This document shows, piece by piece, positions 1 to 7,303 of a stretch of DNA of 64,000 nt (position 1 is its first letter; each line of letters begins with the position of its first letter). This DNA is from Alteromonadaceae bacterium M269 (GTDB lineage Bacteria; Pseudomonadota; Gammaproteobacteria; Enterobacterales; Alteromonadaceae): contig SMNZ01000003.1 of assembly GCA_004353515.1 (NCBI GenBank), positions 558,001 to 622,000 on the forward strand. The letters are read 5' to 3'. The notes beneath the pieces were generated by a model. The model was given only the letters and a program-made list of their open reading frames with translations, was not told where the DNA came from and searched no databases. The translations under genes and the position numbers were made by a program.

Positions 1-390
1 AATCCGGTGCAAAGCGGCGAATCGCGCCAAATTACGGGTGAGGCGACACTGGATGATATCGATCCTCAATTACCTGATAGTCAATTGCGCGATCAAATTG
101 GTAACGCCATAGGGGAAACCTTAGAAACCGTGGTTAATGAAATTTTTGAAAGCGAAGATGAGGCCAATCAGCGGGCGCGCGACATACTCACCAATTTAAC
201 CCGCGATATGGTCACAGGTTCAGGCACATGTATTGGTGATCCCAGAGTCCGCGCCGGTGCCAAGCTTCAGCTCTCTGGTATGGGACCGAGATTTGATGGC
301 GAGTACCTTGTGAAACAGTCTACCCATACCTTAGGTAATAGTGGCTATACGGTGAAATTCGCCTGTGAATTGAGTGGAGTTGTCACGTGA
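1..390 (+). CDS. eCIS hub protein, phage late control D (gpD/gp27-like), C-terminal part
   Basis: The reading frame is open from the first base, so this is the C-terminal end (about 129 residues) of a gene that starts upstream of the window. The stretch GSGTCIGDPRVRAG, then GMGPRFDGEYLV and a final GYTVKF segment, fits the last domain of phage late control gene D proteins. These form the gp27-like hub that joins tube to spike in contractile tails and in Afp8-type eCIS proteins. Its stop overlaps the GTG start of the next gene by 4 bases (GTGA), so the two are translationally coupled. Afp8 carries hub and spike parts in one protein; here they are separate genes. The GTG at position 7 is internal to the frame and is unlikely to be the true start. 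Identification by motif is fairly sure. Confidence 0.75.
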   Translation, partial: NPVQSGESRQITGEATLDDIDPQLPDSQLRDQIGNAIGETLETVVNEIFESEDEANQRARDILTNLTRDMVTGSGTCIGDPRVRAGAKLQLSGMGPRFDGEYLVKQSTHTLGNSGYTVKFACELSGVVT

Positions 391-896
391 GCAGGCAGTT
401 AGAGGGAGTCACTATTGGTTTGGTTACTGATCTGGAAGACCCAGAGCAGTTAGGGCGTATCAAAGTGAAATACACCTTGTTAGATGGCGAGCCATCAAGT
501 CATTGGGCGCGTATTGCAACCCCCATGGCGTCATCCACAGCAGGTATGTTTTTCCAACCCGAAATAGATGACGAAGCTTTAGTAGTTTTTGAAAGTGGCA
601 ATATGAGCCGACCTTATGTGATCGGGTTTTTATGGAATGGCTCGAATAAGCCGCCAGAAGACGCGGTTGAAAAACGTACATTAAAGACAATTTCCGGTCA
701 TACGCTGGTATTCGATGACACCGAAGGTGAAGAGAACATTACCATCATCGACAAAAACGAGAACATCATAGTGATGCATCAAGACGGTATTGATGTCACC
801 ACGGATAAAACGATGCTGCTAAAAGGCCAGGAGGTCACTGTTGAAGCATCAGGTCAGCTGACGTTAAAAGGTAATCCAATTCATATGAACCCTTGA
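387..896 (+). CDS. eCIS spike protein, gp5/baseplate V-like OB-fold
   Basis: 169-residue protein with the usual N-terminus of phage baseplate assembly protein V / gp5 OB-fold proteins: GLVTDLEDPEQLGRIKVKY, then HWARIATPMAS, FFQPEIDDEALVVFE and RPYVIGFLWNG within the first 90 residues. The rest (about 95-169) has short beta repeats such as NITIIDKNENIIVMHQDGI and a TVEASGQLTLKG segment, typical of the start of the triple beta-helix needle. It should form the central trimeric spike under the hub. The GTG start at 387 overlaps the upstream stop. It lacks the long VgrG gp27 fusion, matching the separate upstream gpD gene. The family call is firm; assignment to an eCIS rather than a phage rests on the downstream genes. 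Confidence 0.85.
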   Translation: MSRQLEGVTIGLVTDLEDPEQLGRIKVKYTLLDGEPSSHWARIATPMASSTAGMFFQPEIDDEALVVFESGNMSRPYVIGFLWNGSNKPPEDAVEKRTLKTISGHTLVFDDTEGEENITIIDKNENIIVMHQDGIDVTTDKTMLLKGQEVTVEASGQLTLKGNPIHMNP

Positions 897-927
897 TAAG
901 GCAGTAAGGGCTGAAGAAGGTAAAACG

Positions 928-1929
928 ATGAAACAAACATTTGAGTTACCCAGGCATTCAGACGCAGTATTTTTTCCTGCCCAGTTTTCGTTCGAAACTG
1001 CGCTGGAAGATGTCGAGGGGTATCAGGGCTTTGAACGCATTGTCTATATGCATGAGAGCCATCTCGGAAGTAACCTAGAGCCCTTCTATACGGTTGTGAT
1101 AAAGGGGCGTTATACCTTACCTTCAGCCAGTGAATTGTGGACAAATAGTAACGAACTATTGGACGCTGCGCGAGACCTGACCCATGTGCCCAGACTGCAA
1201 CCTCATTCAAGCAGTGCAACTATCCATTTTGCCGATCAGGTTAACAGAGACGAGAGTGCTCCTGTAGAGCCTCCTACAGATCCTCCTCTATATCCCCTCA
1301 TAGAGCCGGTTTATGTCGAACACGATCTGGCCATAGTGAAAGAAAGTGCCGATATTATTGTCAAGCGCTTCAGAAATGTATCTTTACCCGATCTGTCTAG
1401 CGGTTCGACATCTGATTTTGCTTATCAAGTCGAGGTTAACGATGAATTGTGGTTTCGTCGTCTTTTGGGGGATACTCACCCCGATACCATTAACTGGTTT
1501 CCGCGTTTTGACAGTCCTCGCAAGCCCAGTGAATCCAAGGTAGGAGTGGATGTTAATATCACGACCTCCAATGCCTATTTTCAAGGTAATAGCTCGCGCT
1601 ACATTGTGCGCAATATCCGCAATAAACTCACACCACGAGACAAAGTGCTATTGACCCGCGAGCGCGAAGTCGATGCCAAAACTCACCTGACCACTTACCG
1701 CTTTCAGATGCCAGAGATAACACCCAGCGTCTATTACGCGTCTTATTGTGGGCGGGGTAAAGACCAAGCCAGCCAGTGGTGCAGAGAATCTGTATCGGTC
1801 AGCATAGACACGCTGGAGGTGTTTCCGGACAGCGGCTATGTCGATATTTCCTGGCGTGGTTACTGGCGTTCAGATTTGCCTGTTGAGCGCTATCGCGAAC
1901 TCAAAATTCAATTTAACGGAGATGCATGA
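928..1929 (+). CDS. DUF2169-like protein, putative tip/effector adaptor
   Basis: 333-residue soluble protein without signal peptide, ATG preceded by GAAGG. It resembles DUF2169: an early FYTVVIKGRYTLP strand (the vvvKaTF position of the family), EHDLAIVKESADIIVKR (psDlvp.K..tDV), and near the end SIDTLEVFPDSGYVDISWRG (the lDT...vWRG signature). DUF2169 proteins are known mainly beside DUF4150 PAAR-like proteins in type VI secretion clusters, where they act as adaptors that load tip or effector proteins. Here the next gene is exactly such a DUF4150 protein and overlaps it by 4 bases (ATGA), which supports the call. Its presence inside an eCIS operon suggests a chaperone or adaptor for the tip. 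That role is inference. Confidence 0.65.
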   Translation: MKQTFELPRHSDAVFFPAQFSFETALEDVEGYQGFERIVYMHESHLGSNLEPFYTVVIKGRYTLPSASELWTNSNELLDAARDLTHVPRLQPHSSSATIHFADQVNRDESAPVEPPTDPPLYPLIEPVYVEHDLAIVKESADIIVKRFRNVSLPDLSSGSTSDFAYQVEVNDELWFRRLLGDTHPDTINWFPRFDSPRKPSESKVGVDVNITTSNAYFQGNSSRYIVRNIRNKLTPRDKVLLTREREVDAKTHLTTYRFQMPEITPSVYYASYCGRGKDQASQWCRESVSVSIDTLEVFPDSGYVDISWRGYWRSDLPVERYRELKIQFNGDA

Positions 1930-2363
1930 TGGGAAAACCTATAGCTCCGGCTGATAATATGGCGTTTGCATTTCCCGATATCTGCTTAACCACGATTCCG
2001 CCAGCAGGACCTGTACCTATCCCATATCCCAACATCGCGCAATTGGCCGATGCTCAGGACATCAGTGATGAATCGAATAAAGAGTTGTTGGTCGGCGGTA
2101 AACATGTGTTGTTGCAAATATCATCTGTGGGCAGTTCATCGGGTGCAGAACCTGCTGATCCCAGTTCAGGGGTAACCAGCGGTGCTCAGAATGGTGTGTG
2201 TTACTTCGCCCAGTATAGCGGTTCTGTTCTCTACGGTTCACAGAGTGCAGGCATAGTGCGCTTTATGGACGCAACAGAACAAAATGCCGTAGCGAAAGAT
2301 TCACCGGGTAACGCCAAAGGGATGGTCTTGGCGTCGAACCCTTCTGTGCTGGTAGGAGATTAA
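1926..2363 (+). CDS. PAAR-like tip protein (DUF4150)
   Basis: 145-residue protein. The N-terminal motif AFAFPDICLTTIPPAGPVPIPYPNI is the DUF4150/PAAR-like signature (FPDvClTPiP...PvPiPYPNi). Such proteins cap the spike as a sharp, metal-binding tip in contractile systems. The following residues GGKHVLLQISSVGSSSGAEP and GVTSGAQNGVCYFAQYSG fit the rest of the fold, and there is no C-terminal toxin extension. The ATG overlaps the upstream DUF2169 stop. A second ATG follows at once (1929), so the exact start is uncertain by one codon. In Afp this position is held by the shorter Afp10 PAAR protein; the DUF4150 type is more familiar from T6SS. Confidence 0.82.
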   Translation: MMGKPIAPADNMAFAFPDICLTTIPPAGPVPIPYPNIAQLADAQDISDESNKELLVGGKHVLLQISSVGSSSGAEPADPSSGVTSGAQNGVCYFAQYSGSVLYGSQSAGIVRFMDATEQNAVAKDSPGNAKGMVLASNPSVLVGD

Positions 2364-2365
2364 CC

Positions 2366-2752
2366 GTGACTGAATTTATCGGCAGAGGCTGGAAGTTTCC
2401 CATACGGGTTAATGCACGGGGCAGTTTGTCCTTTGTCGAAGGTGCTCAAGTGGTAGAAGAGGCGATCGCCGTTTTGCTTGGCACGCCCAAAAACAGCCGT
2501 GTGATGGAGCCTGAATTCGGGTGCGACCTACCGCGCTTTTTGTTTGCTCCCAACAATGCAAACACACGTGCGTTGATCGGTGAGGAAGTTCGCCAGTCAC
2601 TCATTCGATTTGAACCGCGAATCGATGTGATGTCGGTCAGCGTGGACAGCGCGGTAGAAACCGCTAATCAATTGTTTATCCAGGTTGACTATCGCTTGCG
2701 CAGCAACAATACGCACCACAACTTGGTGTATCCCTTTTACTTGAACGAATAA
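2366..2752 (+). CDS. Baseplate wedge protein gp25/GpW family (Afp9-like)
   Basis: 128-residue gp25-like protein. Diagnostic segments are GWKFPIRVNARGSLSFVEG, VVEEAIAVLLGTPKNSRVMEP, EFGCDLPRFLF and then FEPRIDVMSVSVD, which match the GPW/gp25 wedge family shared by T4, phage P2 (W), T6SS TssE and eCIS Afp9. The acidic EFG segment is the lysozyme-like conserved patch involved in triggering sheath contraction. It starts with GTG two bases after the PAAR-like gene and is followed after 19 bases by gpJ. Length and order (gp25 then gpJ) are as in phage P2 and eCIS loci. The call is secure. Confidence 0.92.
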   Translation: MTEFIGRGWKFPIRVNARGSLSFVEGAQVVEEAIAVLLGTPKNSRVMEPEFGCDLPRFLFAPNNANTRALIGEEVRQSLIRFEPRIDVMSVSVDSAVETANQLFIQVDYRLRSNNTHHNLVYPFYLNE

Positions 2753-2771
2753 TGACAGCAGAGATTGACTC

Positions 2772-5162
2772 ATGGCTAAACAAGCGCCAAAACTGGATTT
2801 AAGAACAAGTGAAGAGCTGGTCAATGAGGCGAAAAACCTTATCCCTCAGTTTACGCCAGAGTGGACCAACTTAAACGATTCTGACCCTGGTATTACACTG
2901 GTTAAAGTGCATGCCTGGATGACTGAAACCCTGTTGTATCAAATCAATCAGCTACCCGACAGGAACTATGAAAAGTTTGTCGAGCTATTGGGCGTTAAAC
3001 CCAACCTCGCCACCGCCGCACAAACGGATGTTGCTTTTAAACTTAAAAAAGACCTTGGTGCTAAAGATACCGATTTGATCGTCAACATAGCGCAAGGTGC
3101 TAAACTGGAAGTGGATGACTCAGAGTTAGATACTCCCATAGTGTTTGAAACATCGCGCTCGTTAACAGCCATCAATGCGGCAATTGGAGCGATCATTGTG
3201 CCCAACACTGAGCATCACGACTATCGCTTGGTAACCGAATACAATGCTAAAGAGGCAGACATTACGGTGACCGCGCCTTTTTACCCATTTTTGCAACAAG
3301 ACGGCGAGCAGCGAGGGATGTTTGTTGGCATCGCGCTACGACCGCATCAAAAAGTGGATAAGCCAGAAGACTACCTGCAAGACCGATGGCCATTGGGAGA
3401 GCTTAATCTAACTGTCTCTGCGGCTGAGGTTTATGACTACTACCAGCAAGCCGATCAGGAAAAGAGAATACTGGGCCCATATGCAGAAGCGGCTTTGTTA
3501 CCCCATCAACAAACTCAAGCTGCTGCAACTGTATCTTGGTCCTATTTTTCTTCCACGGCACCCGAGAAATTCTTGGACGATGCTAGCTGGCAAACTGTTG
3601 CTGCGGATGGGGAAGGGCAAGCCTTAGCTCAGTCGGGCCATATTGCCTTAGAGCTGCCTGCTAATATTCCGTTGTTTCGCTTTAGTCAGTTGCCGCGCTC
3701 GGTTTGGGAATCTATTGGTGCACTGCGTCCGCCATCCAATCATGAGGAGTTGGTTACGGATATTGATGAGCAGGTCATTGATGCTGCCGATATCAGTGAC
3801 CAGGAATGGCAAGAGATGGGGGTTGTGGATGAAGAGCTGTTAAATACTATTAAGTCTTGTTGTGACAGCGGTACCTCACTGGCCACATTGTTGTCGGATG
3901 CGGGGGTAACACTGGATACCGCAACAATCCGAAGTAAAACTGATTGGGTTGATTTGAGTGAAGATTACGCGCTACCGTCAGTGGCGCAGACACCCATGAT
4001 TTGGTTACGAGTTACCCCGCAAACCAATCATTTTGCTAGGCGCTTGTTCAAGGGTGTTTTTCTCAATACGGTGACCGCAAAAGCACAAGAGACTTGGTTT
4101 GATCAGCGACTAGGCGTAAGCGATGGTCGACCTAACCAAAGCTTTGCGCTACCCAGAACCCCTTTGTTGTTCGACAACGCTAAAAATCAGCCCTTGATAG
4201 AGTTGGTTGTTGCGTCAAAAAACGAGCAACAAGTTTGGCAATGGCAGATTGATTTCTACGGTGCGGATTCAGAATCACAGATCTTTGTGTTCGATCCTGT
4301 AGCGCAGGCCGTGCAGTTTGGCGATGGTATTTTTGGTGCCATTCCACCGGCAGGTCATCAAATCTTTGTACGCAGAATGGAGGTTGGTGGTGGCGTTGCA
4401 GCAAACGTCGGCAGTCACACCATTACCAAATTAAAACGCGCGATAAAATACGTCGATAGCGTGACCAATCCTCTACCTGCTATTGGTGGACAGGACACTG
4501 AGTCAACTAAGCAAACAAGGTTGCGCGCAGGGCATGAGATACGTCACCGAGATAGAGCTGTGACAGCGGAAGACTTCGCCGAGCTTGCATTGAATACGCC
4601 ATCGATACCTATTCATTCAGCCTATGCGTTGGCGAATGTCAAAATACAAGCAAATGGTGATGAGCTTCAGATTGACAAAGATCTGCCAGGTGCCGTTACT
4701 GTGGTGATATTGCCCTACAAAACAACGCCACGCCCGCAACCTAATGAGCTAGAGATAAAAGCCGTTGGTGATTTTTTAAATCAGCGCCGTTTAATTACGA
4801 CCCAATTGTTTGTCGCTGGGCCTCAATATGTTGCCGTAACAGCGTTTAATCTCAGTATACAGGTAGACGCCCAATATGATCTAAAAGCTACCTCCGATGC
4901 GGTTAAACAGCGCTTGCTCACGTTTTTCCATCCAGTCATCGGTGGTAGAGAAGGCGATGGTTGGCCCTTTGGAGAAGATATCTATTTGTCTGACGTGTTC
5001 CGCGAATCGCTTGAGGTGGAAGGCGTTGTTCGCGCGTTTGATTTATCTATTGCTATCGAAGGAACAATGAACAACGACGATCGCATTGAGATAGAAGCAG
5101 AACAGCTGGTGTATTTAAGCCGCGATGTGATGAATGTAAAGGTGAGCTATGCGTACCGATAA
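2772..5162 (+). CDS. Baseplate J-like protein (gpJ/gp6, Afp11-like)
   Basis: 796-residue baseplate wedge protein. The N-terminus (about residues 8-75) carries DLRTSEELVNEAKNLIPQFTPEW and DSDPGITLVKVHAWMTETLLYQ, the usual opening of eCIS/phage gpJ proteins. The C-terminal third has QFGDGIFGAIPPAG, the RAVTAEDFAELAL motif near residue 594, and a VTVVILPY...LNQRRLITTQLFVAGPQYVAV end domain. The middle (about 180-450) is a family-variable insert. It should dimerise into the wedge that links gp25 and the hub. It is longer than phage P2 J (about 300) but normal for Afp11-type proteins. Its last 14 bases overlap the next gene, indicating coupled translation. Confidence 0.9.
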   Translation: MAKQAPKLDLRTSEELVNEAKNLIPQFTPEWTNLNDSDPGITLVKVHAWMTETLLYQINQLPDRNYEKFVELLGVKPNLATAAQTDVAFKLKKDLGAKDTDLIVNIAQGAKLEVDDSELDTPIVFETSRSLTAINAAIGAIIVPNTEHHDYRLVTEYNAKEADITVTAPFYPFLQQDGEQRGMFVGIALRPHQKVDKPEDYLQDRWPLGELNLTVSAAEVYDYYQQADQEKRILGPYAEAALLPHQQTQAAATVSWSYFSSTAPEKFLDDASWQTVAADGEGQALAQSGHIALELPANIPLFRFSQLPRSVWESIGALRPPSNHEELVTDIDEQVIDAADISDQEWQEMGVVDEELLNTIKSCCDSGTSLATLLSDAGVTLDTATIRSKTDWVDLSEDYALPSVAQTPMIWLRVTPQTNHFARRLFKGVFLNTVTAKAQETWFDQRLGVSDGRPNQSFALPRTPLLFDNAKNQPLIELVVASKNEQQVWQWQIDFYGADSESQIFVFDPVAQAVQFGDGIFGAIPPAGHQIFVRRMEVGGGVAANVGSHTITKLKRAIKYVDSVTNPLPAIGGQDTESTKQTRLRAGHEIRHRDRAVTAEDFAELALNTPSIPIHSAYALANVKIQANGDELQIDKDLPGAVTVVILPYKTTPRPQPNELEIKAVGDFLNQRRLITTQLFVAGPQYVAVTAFNLSIQVDAQYDLKATSDAVKQRLLTFFHPVIGGREGDGWPFGEDIYLSDVFRESLEVEGVVRAFDLSIAIEGTMNNDDRIEIEAEQLVYLSRDVMNVKVSYAYR

Positions 5163-7263
5163 TCAGTCACCTTTTGCCTATCGCAAACCCTTTTATCATA
5201 GAGTCACTGCGCAATACGATTTCGTCGTACCAGGTACCAATGAAACACTGGGTTGGCGTGAATGGGTTGATGGCGACTCTGTACAATTGACCCAATATGA
5301 TGGCGAACTGGAGCTTAAAGACAAAAACCAACAAGCGTTGCCGATAGATGAAATCAGTGGCAGTTTTGGTGGGCTGACTACGCCCAAGGGCGTCGCACAT
5401 GCACAACTTGGTTTGGTTTTTGCCATTGATCGCCAGCATAAAACGCTTGTTTGCTATTCTCCGGCCTTCAAATCAAAGGCTCCTGTATGGCGAGCACTGT
5501 GGCAAACTCAGGGGTTAGAGGATGACTCGCCCTATGCATTGTCACAGCCGACCGATCTGGTATTCAGTTCAACGCATGAGTTAGTCGTCTGTGATGCCGC
5601 TAAACAGCAAGTGATCTGGTATCAATGGCCTAGGCTACAGGTCAAGCATATTATGCAGCTTTACGATAGTTATCCCGTTGCTGTGACTCAAGGTAGTGGC
5701 AATAGCTATATTGTTGCACTCAATCCCTTAGCGTCAGCCCAAGAGACAACAGGCGCTGCCTTGTTGCGGATTGATTCATCGTTGCAATATCGGCAACCCA
5801 TAGTATTACCTGGGCATCAGTTGGGGCGAATAAAAGCATTGACAACCCTCAATGACGGGCGGGTTTTGGTATTGCGCCATAGCGAAACTAATACCTGTGC
5901 TCAATCGTCAGCGGACTTGCATGCGGAATCCAACGTCTGGTGTCTGGACGATTGGTGCTGGCAGTCTGATCACTGGCGAGTGAATAAAATTAAGCCTGTG
6001 GCCAACCTTGCTGAGCTTGGTAATGCGAGCAGCATAGTCCCACCTTTGCTTATGCAAGATGGCGAGTTATGGCAGCCTAATCTGCAAAACCCAGCTTGTG
6101 ATCCTGCGTTATTGGAGGCATCGGGTATTGATAGGAAAGGGGATATTACTGTTACACAGGACCCGGATGATGCATCAGGTGCTTCTCGTATTGCCATTGT
6201 AGCCTTGCCTAAGCGCATTCGTATCAAAAAGTCTCGGCGCCTGATCAGCCCACCCGTTGAATCTGATACCGATCAATTCCATTGGGATAGATTGCTCCTG
6301 CAAACTCAAGTACTGACAAATACATCGCTTGTTATCCAAACCAAAACATCTGATCGGCTCTTATCTGACAATGAAATCATTGGCGATTTTCAACAGCCGT
6401 GGTCGACCCCCATTCGTTTGGATGCGACTAGCGATCCACAAGTGCTGGTGCAAAGTTTGCCCGGTCGCTACTTGTATTTATCGATTGAATTTTACGGTGA
6501 CGGTTATACCTCTACACAGATAGCGGCAATCAATATTGAGGGACCCAGGCAATCGTCGCTGCAATGGTTACCGCCTGTTTATCATCAGGACAAACAAAGC
6601 AAGCACTTCCTTGACCGATTGCTCAGTTACTTTGATGTGGTGTTTGATCAACTCGGCTATCAAGCGGATCACTTCGCACGCTATCTATCGCCTTTTACCA
6701 TCCCAGACGACGCGTTTCTAAACTGGCTGGCCAGCTGGTTCAACTGGTCGTTCTTGCCGCAAACATCCGTTGAGCAGAAGCGAGAGATCATAGGCCAGTT
6801 AATGGCGTTTTATCGCCAGCGCGGCACCATGACTGGGCTGAAGCGTTTGCTTCGTTGGTATACCGGGTTAGTCGAGCCTCAGCCTCAAATAATCGAGCAT
6901 TTTGTGTTTGAGCGTTTTAGCACGAGTGAGGTCAATGTCGTGCTGGCTGGCAAAACCTATTCGCTGTCAGCGTTGAAAGCAAACAAAGCGCATCGTTTTA
7001 CTGTATTGCTTCCAAAGGCGGTAGCGATGAGCGAAGAACATCAGGAACGCATTTATCAATTGGTCAACGCACAAAAACCTGCGCATACCCAGTTTGATAT
7101 TAACTATTTTGACGCTCAAGTGATTGTTGGTTGTCAGTCGCGGATCGGTGTTGACATGATGATAGGTCAACGTCAGGAAGCCATTTTGAATGACAGTCAA
7201 TTGGGTATTAGTACGGTTTTAACCAGGAGTCCAATGACTTCATTTCATAACGAAAGTTGTTAG
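5149..7263 (+). CDS. Baseplate/tail protein I-like with TIGR02242 domain (Afp12 position)
   Basis: 704-residue protein. Residues about 473-600 match the phage tail protein domain TIGR02242: LPPVYHQD, then FLDRLLSYFDVVFDQL, LSPFTIPDDAFLNWLASWF, and RQRGTMTGLKRLLRWYTG. In contractile tails this domain closes the wedge and connects fibres. The first 60 residues include GTNETLGWREW, and residues about 65-300 have short repeats with PKGVAHAQLGLVFAIDRQH, QPTDLVFSSTHELVVCDAA and IKALTTLNDGRVLVLR, which look like blades of an NHL-type beta-propeller. The ATG has a GGTGAG ribosome site inside the end of gpJ. It sits where Afp12 is found. The propeller reading is from sequence pattern only. Confidence 0.75.
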   Translation: MRTDNQSPFAYRKPFYHRVTAQYDFVVPGTNETLGWREWVDGDSVQLTQYDGELELKDKNQQALPIDEISGSFGGLTTPKGVAHAQLGLVFAIDRQHKTLVCYSPAFKSKAPVWRALWQTQGLEDDSPYALSQPTDLVFSSTHELVVCDAAKQQVIWYQWPRLQVKHIMQLYDSYPVAVTQGSGNSYIVALNPLASAQETTGAALLRIDSSLQYRQPIVLPGHQLGRIKALTTLNDGRVLVLRHSETNTCAQSSADLHAESNVWCLDDWCWQSDHWRVNKIKPVANLAELGNASSIVPPLLMQDGELWQPNLQNPACDPALLEASGIDRKGDITVTQDPDDASGASRIAIVALPKRIRIKKSRRLISPPVESDTDQFHWDRLLLQTQVLTNTSLVIQTKTSDRLLSDNEIIGDFQQPWSTPIRLDATSDPQVLVQSLPGRYLYLSIEFYGDGYTSTQIAAINIEGPRQSSLQWLPPVYHQDKQSKHFLDRLLSYFDVVFDQLGYQADHFARYLSPFTIPDDAFLNWLASWFNWSFLPQTSVEQKREIIGQLMAFYRQRGTMTGLKRLLRWYTGLVEPQPQIIEHFVFERFSTSEVNVVLAGKTYSLSALKANKAHRFTVLLPKAVAMSEEHQERIYQLVNAQKPAHTQFDINYFDAQVIVGCQSRIGVDMMIGQRQEAILNDSQLGISTVLTRSPMTSFHNESC

Positions 7264-7303
7264 CAGTGAAGGGCTCTGTTGTTAACTTTAAGGAAAGGTA
7301 ACA

